Positions 26,921 to 36,700 of a DNA stretch of 64,000 bases are shown here, in pieces. Location of the stretch: positions 62,001 through 126,000 of the forward strand of contig NZ_JOIY01000003.1 of the NCBI RefSeq assembly GCF_000720185.1, read 5' to 3'. The notes under the pieces were generated by a model. It had not been told where the DNA came from, ran no database searches, and saw only the letters and a program-made list of their open reading frames with translations. A program made the translations under genes and the position numbers. Numbering within the stretch: the stretch's first letter is position 1; the number at the start of each line of letters is the position of its first letter. The stretch comes from Streptomyces sp. NRRL S-340. Its GTDB lineage: Bacteria; Actinomycetota; Actinomycetes; Streptomycetales; Streptomycetaceae.

Positions 26921-28390
26921 ATGGCTGCATCGCGTGCGACCGCAGGCGGTCGATCAAACCGGGCCGCGCTGCTCACGGTGACCTGCCTGGGCCAGTTCAT
27001 GGTCCTGCTCGACAACACGATCGTCGGAGCGGCACTGCCCGACATGCAGCACCGGCTGCACACCCAGCTGACCGGCCTGCAATGGATCGTCGACGCGTAC
27101 GTACTGCTGGTGGCCATGCTGCTGCTGTCCGGCGGTGTCTTCGCCGACCGGTTCGGCCGCAAGCGGGTGTACCTGACCGGCGTGGCGGTGTTCACCGCCG
27201 CCTCACTGCTGTGCAGCGTCGCGCCCTCGCTCGGCTGGCTGGTCGCCGGCCGGGTGCTGCAGGGCATCGGGGCCGCGGCGCTGAGCCCTGCCTCGCTCGC
27301 CCTGCTCGCCGCCGCCCATCCCGTGCCGAAGGAACGCGTCAAGGCGATCGGGTTGTGGGCCGGACTCAGCGGGATCGGTCTGGCCGCAGGTCCCGTGGCC
27401 GGCGGCGTGCTGACAGAAGCCTTCGGCTGGCCCGCCATCTTCGTGGTCAATGTGCCCATCGGCGTGATCCTGCTGCTGGTCGGCCTGCGCCACCTCGGCG
27501 AGTCCCGCAACCAGGGTGCCCCCGCTATCGACGTCCCGGGCACGGTGCTGTCCGTTCTGGCGGTGGGGGTGATGACCTACGGGCTGATCGAGGGGGGTGC
27601 CCGCGGCTGGACCTCACCGGTCATCCTGGGCAGCTTCGCCGCCGCGGTGATCCTCCTCGCCGCCTTCGCCGCCGTCGAAGCGCGTCGCTCCGCTCCGATG
27701 CTGCCGCTGCGGCTGTTCCAGCGCCGCCTGTTCACCGTGTCCAACACCGCCATGGTGGTGGTGGGGTTCGCGCTCATGGGCTCGTCGTTCTTCTTCTCCC
27801 AGTTCTTCGTGTACGTCCAGGGCAGCTCGATCCTGCGCGCCGGCCTGCAGACGCTGCCGGTGTCCCTCGCCATGGTGATCGTCAGCCCGTACGCGGGCCG
27901 GCTCGCCGCCCGGTACGGCTTCCGCATCGTGGTCACCACCGGTCTGGCCCTGGCCGGCCTGGGGCTGCTGGCGCTCGGCATGGTGCACGCCGACACGGGC
28001 TACGGGAACGTGTGGTGGCGGCTGGGACTCGCCGGCATCGGCTTCGCCCTGACCATGTCGCCACTGACGGGAGCCGCCATCCAAGCGGTCAGCCCGCAGG
28101 AAGGCGGCCTCGCATCAGGCATCAGCAGCACCACCCGGCAGATCGGCGCGGTGCTGGGCGTGGCGCTGCTCGGAGCCGTCGTCCGCACCCGGCAATCCGG
28201 CGGCGCCTCCTTCGAGACGGGCCTCGACAGCGCCTTCCTCGCCGCCGGCACCGTCACCGTGATCACCGCCGTGTTCACCGGCCTGTGGCTGACGAGGTCC
28301 GAGCCCGTGGAAGGCTCCGCGGTCCCGCGGCGTCCCACCGATCCGGATGCGGTCGTCACCTCGAACAGGACACCCGTGAGCGGCCGTTGA
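26921..28390 (+). CDS. MFS drug exporter, DHA2 (EmrB/QacA) type
   Basis: The 489-aa protein should span the membrane 14 times and export small drugs with proton exchange. The DHA2 signature near helix 1 is clear (LDNTIVGAALPDM), followed by LQWIVDAYVLLVAMLLLSGG and motif A (GGVFADRFGRKRVY). WPAIFVVNVPIG is also typical. The start ATG at 26921 follows GAGGGG. Expression is probably set by the divergent TetR. The cargo is unknown. Confidence 0.92.
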   Translation: MAASRATAGGRSNRAALLTVTCLGQFMVLLDNTIVGAALPDMQHRLHTQLTGLQWIVDAYVLLVAMLLLSGGVFADRFGRKRVYLTGVAVFTAASLLCSVAPSLGWLVAGRVLQGIGAAALSPASLALLAAAHPVPKERVKAIGLWAGLSGIGLAAGPVAGGVLTEAFGWPAIFVVNVPIGVILLLVGLRHLGESRNQGAPAIDVPGTVLSVLAVGVMTYGLIEGGARGWTSPVILGSFAAAVILLAAFAAVEARRSAPMLPLRLFQRRLFTVSNTAMVVVGFALMGSSFFFSQFFVYVQGSSILRAGLQTLPVSLAMVIVSPYAGRLAARYGFRIVVTTGLALAGLGLLALGMVHADTGYGNVWWRLGLAGIGFALTMSPLTGAAIQAVSPQEGGLASGISSTTRQIGAVLGVALLGAVVRTRQSGGASFETGLDSAFLAAGTVTVITAVFTGLWLTRSEPVEGSAVPRRPTDPDAVVTSNRTPVSGR

Positions 28391-28846
28391 CAACAACGAC
28401 CGCCTCGGCCCGGAGGAGCGGCTGCGTGTCTCCCGCCGCCCGCTGCCCGCCCACGAACGCGTGGTGTTCCTCAGCCCACTGGTCACCTCACCGGACATCA
28501 CCGAGCGGCCCCGCCTCCGTGTGCGCGGAGAAGGGCCGCCGCGGCGGGCATCGAGGCGGTGGCAGACGGGGTGGCGCGTTCCGGCGTCCGGTCCGGACGT
28601 AACGAATCGGTCCGCGCCCGCTGCGCATCGACAGGCACACCTGCCCCGACGACCGGCCGATCCGAACGATGCGGCCGGCGGCGCCAGGTGGGCCGCAGAG
28701 GTCGGATTCGGTCGACCGGAAGATCGGGCGCGTTCGACGAACGTCCCCCTGCGGGCGGGCGGCGGGCGGAGGGGAAGGGCCGCCGGCCGGGAGGCCCGCC
28801 GGGCCGGTTCACTGCCAGGCAGGTCGACGCCCGGTGCTGAGCCCGC
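28391..28846. other. Intergenic stretch with no firm gene
   Basis: Just after the exporter stop a plus-strand frame reads NDRLGPEERLRVSRRPLPA and HERVVFLSPLVTSPDIT, which has normal codon bias. It lacks a start codon and ends in low-complexity sequence, so it may be the remains of a gene that once followed the exporter. The rest holds nothing I can identify. Confidence 0.35.
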
Positions 28847-29068
28847 TCAGACCCAGATGGACAGGCGGGCGGTGGTGGGTGTGGCGTCACAGAAGTAGCT
28901 GACCGCCTGACCGCCGGCCACGTAGGCCTTGCCCGCCGCGTCGCAGGCGGCGGCGCTCGGGTACATGCCGACGTAGACGTACCCGGCGGCCTGCGCGGAG
29001 GGAGCGAGCAGCAGGGCGGCCGCGGCCAGCAGTCCGGTCAAGCCCAGGGTTGAAATCGCTTTGCGCAT
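28847..29068 (-). CDS. Small secreted peptide with one possible disulfide
   Basis: The 73-aa precursor starts at the ATG at 29068 and has a textbook Sec signal peptide (Lys/Arg start, LLAAAALLLAPSAQA-AG cleavage near residue 27). The mature peptide of about 47 residues has two Cys (AACDAAG and SYFCDAT) and is rich in Tyr, Ala and Gly. Small secreted proteins of this sort are common in Streptomyces and their functions are mostly unknown. A GGAAGG sequence lies about 14 bases upstream, rather far for a ribosome binding site. Confidence 0.7.
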   Translation of the reverse strand: MRKAISTLGLTGLLAAAALLLAPSAQAAGYVYVGMYPSAAACDAAGKAYVAGGQAVSYFCDATPTTARLSIWV

Positions 29069-29591
29069 GGGTGTGTTGCTGCCTTCCTGTTCCGGTGACG
29101 AGCGCTCCGGTCCTGGTGATCCGGTGCCTGGTGAGCAGCTTCCTCCACAGCCGGACCGAAGAGCAATGGTCTGGACCAAACCAATTCCACCGGCGAAGCG
29201 AGGAGATCGTCCGCGCGGTCCACAGCCGTCCGGACCCGGTGGGCAACTTCTTCCGGACGCCTGAGGTCACTTGGCCTTCGCAAGCCCCACGCGCTCGGCG
29301 CTCCGCGTGATCGTCGCCGGCTCGCAGCGGAGCACGCCGGTGATCCGGTGGCGCGTAAGGCGGGAGACGGCGCGCAGTCGCTCTTGCGTGATGACGTGGA
29401 AGGTCTCGGTAAGGTCATCGGCAGGCACACGAGCAGTGGTCAACGACTCTTGGCCGTGGGACAAGGGGATTTGCGGGCAATCTGCCGTTGAGGTCGTCGG
29501 CCTGCGAGGTCGAGGACGTGTCACCGGCCATGTCCGCGCGGAGGCCAGGGGCCGCCGCCGGCCGCACGGGAAAGAAGAAGGAGCGACCAGC
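29069..29591. other. Upstream region of the secreted peptide and VOC genes
   Basis: A minus-strand frame ending near 29267 reads VPADDLTETFHVITQERLRA and SRLTRHRITGVLRCEP. Its composition is coding-like but it has no recognisable family and no start signal. The left 150 bases should contain the promoter for the small secreted peptide. The ribosome binding site of the next gene (GAAGGAG) lies at the right end. Confidence 0.35.
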
Positions 29592-30032
29592 ATGGCGATT
29601 CAGCGGATGGACAACGTCGGCATCGTCGTCGAGGACATGGACGCCGCCGTCGCGTTCTTCGTGGAACTCGGTATGGAACTGGAGGGCAGGGCGCAGGTCG
29701 AGGGCCGCTTCGCCGACCAGTGCACCGGACTCGACGGCGTCCGCTGCGACATCGCGATGCTCCGGACACCGGACGGTCACAGCCGGCTCGAGCTGGCGAA
29801 GTACCGCAGCCCCGCGGTGATCAGCGCCGAGCCGCGCGACCGGCCGCACAACGTCCTGGGCACCCACCGCGTCATGTTCGCCGTCGACGACCTCGAGGGC
29901 ACCGTTGCCCGCCTGCGACCCCACGGCGCCGAACTCCTCGGCGAGGTCGCCCGTTTCGAGGACAGCTATCTGCTCTGCTACCTCCGTGGCCCGGCAGGCA
30001 TCATCGTCGGACTGGCCCAGCAACTGCGCTGA
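29592..30032 (+). CDS. VOC (glyoxalase/bleomycin-resistance fold) protein
   Basis: This 146-aa protein has two beta-alpha-beta-beta-beta halves: MDNVGIVVEDMDAAVAFFVE opens the first and THRVMFAVDDLEGTVARLRP the second. Family members bind a divalent metal for isomerase, dioxygenase or lyase chemistry, or bind drugs without catalysis. Between the halves lies LRTPDGHSRLELAKY with candidate His/Glu ligands. The start has a clear GAAGGAG site. It is a single gene, so its role is unknown. Confidence 0.88.
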   Translation: MAIQRMDNVGIVVEDMDAAVAFFVELGMELEGRAQVEGRFADQCTGLDGVRCDIAMLRTPDGHSRLELAKYRSPAVISAEPRDRPHNVLGTHRVMFAVDDLEGTVARLRPHGAELLGEVARFEDSYLLCYLRGPAGIIVGLAQQLR

Positions 30033-30178
30033 GTCTTCGCTCCGGGCCCGGCTCATCCGTCAGCCGGACGTCCACAACCTTCCCGGTCCGGCTGTGGTGG
30101 GCGGGCACCTGGCCTGGACCGGTCGCGGTGCGCGGTGGACACGGTCGAAGAGCGCGGCAGGCGGAACCGCGTCCGGTC

Positions 30179-31108
30179 TCACGGGTGGCCCAATCGGCGA
30201 TCGAGCGCGGCACCGACGTCGGGGCAGTTCCTGCGGACGCAGTCGAGGAAGGCACCCAGCACGGGCGAGCGGTCCCGGTCGGCAAAGGACAGGACCAGGT
30301 CGGGGAGCGCCGTCGGCGGGGTCACTTCACAGAACCGGACCCCCGGGCGCGGGGCCGACAGCATGCGAGAGGGCCCGAGGCCCACGCCGACCCCGCAGGC
30401 GGCCAGGCCGATGATCGTGTGCACGTCCCTGGCGGTGGTCGCACCGTCCAGTGCGGCGGTGTCCTCGTCCAGCAGGGTGCGCAAGCCCGCGGCGACCGCG
30501 GGCTCGTCCTCTCCGGCGGCCACGATCAGCGGCTGCCGCCGCAACTGGTCCACGCTCACCGACGCCTGACCCGCGTAGGGATGCGCGCTGCTGACGACGG
30601 CGATCAGACGGTCGTGCCCTACCGGGACGGACACCAGGTGCTCGGCCCCGGCCCCGCGAGGCGGTCCCAGGGTGACGGCCACGTCCAGTTCTCCGGCAAT
30701 GAGTGCGGTGGCGCTGCGGCCGGATGCCATCTCGTGCAGCTCCAGCCGTACATCGGGCCGCTCGCGGCCGAACCGGCCCAGGACGTCCGGCAGCGGGTCG
30801 AGCAGTGCGGAGGCCACGAAGCCCAGGCGGAGCCGGCCCGTCTCGCCGCGCGCGGCCCGGCCTGCGTCGGCCGTGGCCGCCGTCATCTCCTCCAAGGCCC
30901 GCCGCGCCCGGGCGAGGAACGCCTCGCCCGCTGCGGTCGGGAACACCCCCTGGCGCGTACGGTCGAACAGCCGGGCCCCGGTCTCACGCTCCAGGTCGGC
31001 GATCTGTTTGGACAGCGGAGGCTGCGCGATGCCCAGCGCGCGGGCTGCCCGGCCGAAGTGTCCGTGCTCGGCGAGAGCGAGCGCATACCGAAGGTGCCGC
31101 GCCTCCAT
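30179..31108 (-). CDS. LysR-family transcriptional regulator
   Basis: The 309-aa protein has the N-terminal helix-turn-helix RHLRYALALAEHGHFGRAAR, then ALGIAQPPLSKQIADLE, and a two-lobed periplasmic-binding-like effector domain (RLRLGFVASALLDPLP, LDVAVTLGPP). I place the start at the ATG at 31108 because the operator-like repeat at 31128-31142 would otherwise lie in the coding sequence. In-frame ATGs at 31129 and 31135 are alternatives. It is divergent from an alpha/beta hydrolase gene, the usual layout of a LysR regulator and its target; the coinducer is probably a small aromatic or ester, by family habit only. Confidence 0.88.
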   Translation of the reverse strand: MEARHLRYALALAEHGHFGRAARALGIAQPPLSKQIADLERETGARLFDRTRQGVFPTAAGEAFLARARRALEEMTAATADAGRAARGETGRLRLGFVASALLDPLPDVLGRFGRERPDVRLELHEMASGRSATALIAGELDVAVTLGPPRGAGAEHLVSVPVGHDRLIAVVSSAHPYAGQASVSVDQLRRQPLIVAAGEDEPAVAAGLRTLLDEDTAALDGATTARDVHTIIGLAACGVGVGLGPSRMLSAPRPGVRFCEVTPPTALPDLVLSFADRDRSPVLGAFLDCVRRNCPDVGAALDRRLGHP

Positions 31109-31127
31109 GACCGCTTGACCGCCCTCC

Positions 31128-31142
31128 ATACACAAAAAGTAT
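31128..31142. promoter_or_regulatory. LysR-type binding site
   Basis: ATAC (31128-31131), 7 bases, GTAT (31139-31142). This contains the T-N11-A pattern of LysR boxes with dyad symmetry. It lies in the divergent gap 20 bp before the chosen LysR start and about 55 bp before the hydrolase start. Confidence 0.5.
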
Positions 31143-31196
31143 CGCCGACAAGTGTGTCATCTCTTCCACTGGATGGCCCAGCCGTCACCGACTGGG

Positions 31197-32069
31197 ATGG
31201 GTGCCGTGACACCCTCTGTGAACACCGCGGACACCGATCTGCACACCACCGTCTTCGTTCTCGTCCACGGCGCCTGGCACGGCTCGTCGCAGTGGGCGGC
31301 GACGCAGCGCGCACTCGCCGGTCTCGGGGCCGCGAGTGTGGCCGTCGACCTGCCCGGGCACGGCTTCGACGCTCCTGTGCCCAGTGGATACCTGCTGCCT
31401 GGTCGGCCGGGTCTGCTGACCGAGAGGTCGCAGCTCGCCGACGTGACGATGGACGACTGCGCCGATGCCGTCCTGGACACGCTGCGCCGGGTCCGCCGCT
31501 ACGGCCGTGTGGTGCTCGTCGCCCACAGCGCGGGCGGCGGCCCGGCGTCGCTCGCCGCGGAGCGCGCGCCCGAGCTGGTCGACCGCCTCGTCTACCTCTC
31601 CGCGTTCGTCCCCGCCGGCCGCGCCCGGTTCTTCGACTACCTCGGCGCCCCGGAGAACTCCACCGCATGGGGTCAGGGCCTCAGCCTGGGTGATCCCCAG
31701 GCGCTGGGCGCCGTACGGATCGACCCCCTTTCGCCCGACCCCGTCTACGTCGAGGAGCTGCGGCAGACCCACTACCACGACACGCCCGCCGACCGCTTCG
31801 ACCGCTGGCGCTCCGCGCTCAGTCCCGACCTGCCGCTGGCCGTACCGGCGACCCCCGTGATCCTGACCGCGGGACGGTGGGGGCGCATCCCGCGCACCTT
31901 CCTGCGCTGTGCGGAGGACCGGGCGCTGCCGACGGCCGTACAGAATCTGATGATCGCGGAGGCCGACCGGGCCATGCCGGGCGAGCCGTTCACCGTCCGC
32001 ACCCTGCCGGGCAGCCACAGCCCGTTCGCCGCCCGGCCGCGGGAACTGGCCGAGGCCCTGGTCGGGTGA
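31197..32069 (+). CDS. Alpha/beta hydrolase, esterase-like
   Basis: The protein of about 290 aa has the alpha/beta hydrolase opening VFVLVHGAWHGSSQWAA (oxyanion hole), the nucleophile elbow VAHSAGGG near residue 105, and the catalytic His in LPGSHSPFAA near the end. RLVYLSAFVP follows the elbow as in many salicylate-esterase-like plant and actinobacterial members. It likely hydrolyses a small ester in the cytosol. The start is uncertain: ATG at 31173, ATG at 31197 and GTG at 31206 are all possible, and none has a strong ribosome binding site. Control by the divergent LysR is likely. Confidence 0.85.
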   Translation: MGAVTPSVNTADTDLHTTVFVLVHGAWHGSSQWAATQRALAGLGAASVAVDLPGHGFDAPVPSGYLLPGRPGLLTERSQLADVTMDDCADAVLDTLRRVRRYGRVVLVAHSAGGGPASLAAERAPELVDRLVYLSAFVPAGRARFFDYLGAPENSTAWGQGLSLGDPQALGAVRIDPLSPDPVYVEELRQTHYHDTPADRFDRWRSALSPDLPLAVPATPVILTAGRWGRIPRTFLRCAEDRALPTAVQNLMIAEADRAMPGEPFTVRTLPGSHSPFAARPRELAEALVG

Positions 32070-32396
32070 ACGGCCGCCGCTTCTGCCGCCGGTGGGGCTG
32101 AGCGCCGCCTCTGTGCAGGGGCTCGACGTCACGAGCGCGCGGATCTCCGCTCCGGCCATCCGGTCCGGCGGGGGCACGAGCCCCGGCGGGAGCGGCTCGT
32201 GCCGGCCGGGTGCACCGTCGCGGCGGGCCACCGCCGTGGCCGCGACGGCGTCCGGCGGGGCCACCACGGCGCCGCGCGTGCCCGTGGTCGATGTGGTGAT
32301 GCCGGACCGGCGACGGCCCGCGCTGGGGGTATCCCCCCTTCCGGTCCTGGGGTGCGCCGCATCGCGCCCGTCGGGGGGCGGAACTAGCGTCCAGCC
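32070..32396. other. Intergenic region before the serine hydrolase gene
   Basis: No gene is supported on either strand. The GC is high and no repeat or hairpin stands out. The promoter of the downstream gene should lie near its right end; I could not identify matching boxes. Confidence 0.4.
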
Positions 32397-33578
32397 ATGA
32401 CTTCGACTCTGCGAAAACACCTGGTCATGGCGCTCGGTGTGGCTACGCTGCTCACCGCCGGGGTGGTCCCCGCCGTCACTCAGTCCGCCGGCCCCTCCCC
32501 TGCGGAGCGGTTACGCCGTGACACCGAGGCGATCCACGCCCTCGGTGTGAGTGGGGTGCAGGCCCGCGTGATCGCGCCCGACGGCCGGCAGTCGGTCGCC
32601 ACCAGCGGTACCGCCGACCTGAAGACCGGCCGCCCGGTCTCTTCCGGCGGTTACTTCCGCATGGCCAGCACGTCCAAGACGCTGGTCGCCACCGTGGTCC
32701 TGCAACTGGAGGCCGAGGGCAGGCTGTCCCTGGAGGACACGGCCGACCACTGGCTGCCCGGGGTGGTGCGGGGCAACGGCAACGACGGCAGCCGGATCAC
32801 CGTCAGCCAGCTGCTCCAGCACACCAGCGGCATCCACGACGCCCTGCCCGGATACACCACGCCGCAGGAGTACCACCAGCAGCGCCACGACGTCTACGAA
32901 CCCGGGCAACTGGTCGACCTCGCCATGGCCCACGAGCCGGACTTCCCGCCCGGCAAGGGCTGGGCGTACTCCAACACCGGCTACGTCCTGCTCGACATGA
33001 TCATCCAGAAGGTCACCGGGCGCCCCGCTCACCAGGAGATCGAGAACCGCGTCCTGCGCCCGCTGGGGCTCGGCCGGACGCGGTGGACGGGCACCTCCTC
33101 CACCCTGCCCCGGCCCCACGCCCAGGCTTACCAGCTCTTCGGCCCCGGTTCCCGGGTGGACGTCACCGATCAGATACCGGTGGACCACGAGAACCTTTCG
33201 TGGGTCACGACCACCCGGGACGAGAACCGCTTCCTCCGCGCGCTGCTCGGCGGCCGCCTGCTCCCGGCACGGCAGCTGGCCAAGATGAAACACACCCTTC
33301 CCGTGAGCGCGGAGGTGGAGCGGCTCTGGCCCCACGGCCGGTACGGGCTCGGTCTGGTGGAGCGGCCTTTGACCTGCGGAGGAACCTACTGGAGTCATGA
33401 GGGCGGGGACGGCGGCTACATCACCCTCAACGGTGTCACCGAGGACGGACGCCGAAGCGCTGTGGTCTCCATGTCCGAGGCACGCGGCGACACCCCGAAA
33501 CACATACTGGAGCAGGAGAACGCGGCCGGCATCCTGATCGACCACGCGCTGTGCGCCGGGGGCTCCGGCACCCGGTGA
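32397..33578 (+). CDS. Secreted serine hydrolase (class C beta-lactamase / DD-peptidase fold)
   Basis: This 393-aa protein has an N-terminal signal sequence (MALGVATLLTAGVVPAVTQS) and the three motifs of the serine beta-lactamase-like superfamily: S-x-x-K in MASTSKT near residue 92, Y-x-N in WAYSNTGY near residue 193, and H-x-G in SHEGGDGG near residue 335. It resembles D-alanyl-D-alanine carboxypeptidase and esterase members (R61 type) rather than true beta-lactamases. Possible roles are cell-wall trimming or hydrolysis of an exported ester or amide. A TTA codon at 32511-32513 (residue 39) suggests bldA-dependent translation. It lies beside the DHHA cluster and might belong to it. Confidence 0.88.
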   Translation: MTSTLRKHLVMALGVATLLTAGVVPAVTQSAGPSPAERLRRDTEAIHALGVSGVQARVIAPDGRQSVATSGTADLKTGRPVSSGGYFRMASTSKTLVATVVLQLEAEGRLSLEDTADHWLPGVVRGNGNDGSRITVSQLLQHTSGIHDALPGYTTPQEYHQQRHDVYEPGQLVDLAMAHEPDFPPGKGWAYSNTGYVLLDMIIQKVTGRPAHQEIENRVLRPLGLGRTRWTGTSSTLPRPHAQAYQLFGPGSRVDVTDQIPVDHENLSWVTTTRDENRFLRALLGGRLLPARQLAKMKHTLPVSAEVERLWPHGRYGLGLVERPLTCGGTYWSHEGGDGGYITLNGVTEDGRRSAVVSMSEARGDTPKHILEQENAAGILIDHALCAGGSGTR

Positions 33579-33745
33579 GCGCGGAGGTGTCCTCGCCGTG
33601 GGCGGTGAACACGGCGAGGCGCTCGCTGGTGCCGCAGATCAGCGCCGCGTGCCCCTGCCTCTCATGGTCCCTTTTCGGCTGGGTGTCTGCGCGGCGGGCG
33701 GCCGCAGCCGCCCGGAACGCGTCATGGGTTCGTCCGGGGTTCCCT

Positions 33746-36700
33746 TCAGTCCTGTGCCGCGGGGGCCCGGGTGGTCATCAGCGGATGGAGGTCCGTTGCG
33801 TATTTGCGGATGAGGCCGGGTGACAGGTGCGGGATGTCGTGGGCCGTTCCCACTCCGGTCCGCCGGACGGCTGCCTGGAAGCGGGCCGAGGGGATGACCG
33901 AGCCGGGGTACGGTCGTTCGGGGGTGCGGTAGCCGTGCAGCAGCGGCAGGACGGAGTGTCGGCGCTGGGTCTCCGGGAGGGCGCGCAGGGCCGCCTCGAG
34001 TCGGACCAGCCAGTCGTCGTAGTCGGTGATCCGTTCGATGCCGTGGCCGTCCGCGGCCAGCCAGTCCACGAAGGTGTCCAGGCAGACGCCGTCGTCGTGC
34101 GGGTTCACCAGGCTGTAGGTGCGGTATCCCGAGGCGGCCCCGCCCAGGGCGGCCACGGAGGCCGCGGTGAAGTCCACGGGGAGGCCGTCGTAGTGCGGCC
34201 GGGCCGCGCCGTCGCCGTCGGTGCGGTAGAAGGAGCGCGGGGCGAGTCCTGTGACAAGGACGCTGAACAGCAGCCGGCTGAACATGTCGGGCACGTTCAG
34301 CTGTCCGGCGTACCGGCTGTGGGCGAGGATCATGTTGGAGCGGAACACCGTCACCGGCAGGTCGTGCAGCTCGTAGGCCTCGCGCAGCAGCACCTCGCCC
34401 GCCCACTTGCTGGTGGCGTAGCCGCCGGCGTAGCCGTCGTCGACGGGCTGGACGGGCAGGTCGGTGCGTACGTCGCCGTCCTCGTCCAGGGGGTCGCCCG
34501 CGGGGGACGTGGACACGGCCACGCTGGAGATGTACGTGACCGGTTTGAGCTTCGTGGTCAGGGCGAGCCGGATCACCTCCGCGGTCCCCACGACGTTGGC
34601 CTCGAAGAGGTGGTCGTAGGGCAGTACGTGGTTGACCAGGGCGCCCGCGTGGACGATCAGGTCCACGTCGGCGGCGAGGCGTTCCCGGTCCGCCGCGTGC
34701 AGTCCGAGGCCGGGTTCGGCGAGGTCACCGGCGAGGACCTCCAGGTGTGCGTCGGCCAGTGTCGCGAAGGTGTGTGTCAGTTCCGCGTCCGCGCTGCCGT
34801 AGGCGTCGGTCAGCCGGCGGCGGGCGGACGCCGCGTCCCGGCCGCGGACCACGACCGTCAGCCGGCCGTCCACGGGGGCGAGCCGCTGGAGCCACTCCAG
34901 GGTGAGGAAGCGTCCCAGGTATCCGCTGGCGCCGGTCAGCAGGACGTGGCGCGGCTCACCGGAGGGCCGCGGCAGTTCGCGGGTGGCGTCCAGCAGGCCT
35001 GCGTCGAGGAACCGGTCGAGGGTGAGGTCCTTGGCGTGCACCTGGGTGGCGCCGGCGCCGTGCACCGAGGCGAAGGTCGGCCGGTTCGCGGTGGTGGTGC
35101 GCCTGGCCTCGATGTAGGCGGCGAGCTGCCGCAGATCGTGCGCGGGGCTGATGATGACGTCGACCGGCACCCGGAATCCGAAGGTGCCCTGGAGCAGGTC
35201 GGACAGGGACACCGCCGACAGCGAGTCGCCGCCCAGGTCGCGGAAGTGCGCGTCGGGGCTCACCTCGGCCGAGGTGCCGGCGAGGACTGCCCGCGCGGCC
35301 CGCTGGACGGTCTCCAGCACGGGCCGGGCGGCACCGGTGCGGCGGACCTCGTTCAGTTCGTCGTCCTCGCGGGCGGCGATGTCGGCGTACAGCCGCTCCA
35401 GGCGCTCGCCGTAGCGTTCCAGCAGCTTGGGCCAGAGCAGCTTGCGGTGGTCGGAGAGCAGCCCGTTGGCCTGGCTGAACGGCTCGGTCTCCAGGAGGAG
35501 GCCGCGGGGTATCTCGTAGGAGTTCAGGCCGCGTTCGCGGGCGATGTTCCGGAAGGAGGCGTCCAGGAGCTGTTCGAGCCGCCGCGGGTCGTCGCCGTAC
35601 CGGGCCAGGGCGTCCTCGGTGGGGACGACGACGGCGAGCAGGTAGGAGCGTTCGCTGTTGCCGTGGACGAAGATCTGCCGGACCAGCGGGGCGGCGGCGA
35701 AGACCGCCTCCAGGCGCGCGGTCGCCACGAACTCGCCCTGGGAGAGCTTCAGGACGCTCTTGCGGCGGTCCACGACGGCGATCCTGTCGGGTGCCAGCTC
35801 GGCGACGATGTCACCGGTCCGGTAGTAGCCGTCGGTGTCGAAGAGTCCGGCCGTCAGCTCCGGCTGCCGGTAGTAGCCGGGGACCACGGAGTCGGATTTG
35901 AGCAGCAGCTCACCGCGCGGGTGGGGGGTGTCGGTGCTGAAGTAGCCCAGCTCCGGTACGTCGGCGAGGCGGTAGTCGGTCACCGGGGGACGCAGCAGCT
36001 CGCCGTCGACGGAGATGCCGGCGGCCTCCGTCGAGCCGTACACGTTGTGCAGGGGGACGCCGAGCAGGGACTCGGTGAACTCGGTGAGTCCGGCGGACAG
36101 GGGGGCCGAGCTGTTGCTGGCCCAGGTGACGCGGCCGCCGAGCACCTCCTCGCGCAGATGGCGGCGCACCTCGTGCGCCGCTGCCTCGGGGGGTACGCCC
36201 TCGTCGACGCGGCGGCTCAGCTCGCTCTGGTAGCGCTGGTGCAGCAGCTCGCACACGCGCGGCACCAGGGACAGTTCGGTGGGCCGGATGAGCGCGATGT
36301 CCTCGAAGAACGTGGAGAGGTCGCTGGAGGCGGTGAAGCAGGTCGTTCCGCCGCGCACCAGCGCGTTCTTGAGCGAGGAGTGGCCGGCGACATGGCTCAT
36401 CGGCATGTAGTTGACGGTGACGACGTCGGTGCCGGCGAAGAGCTTGGACCAGGCGCCGCCCCACATCGCCCGGGCCAGCCTCTCGGTGTACATGGCACCC
36501 TTCGGGGTGCCGGTGCTGCCGGAGGTGTAGATGAGCATGGCGAGCGGGTCCTCGTCGTCGCCGGGTGTGTACAGCGGGGCCGGGAGCAGGGTCTCGGCGC
36601 GGTCGAGGAGGTCCGTGAGTGCGGTGACGTCGATGTTCCGGCCGGTGCCGGTGAGGCGTTCACGCGCCTCAAGGAAACGTTCCTTCTCTTCGTCGGCCCC

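Noticed and set aside
32397..33578. A beta-lactamase resistance gene
   Set aside because: The motifs are those of the broad class C/DD-peptidase/esterase group; beta-lactam hydrolysis cannot be inferred.
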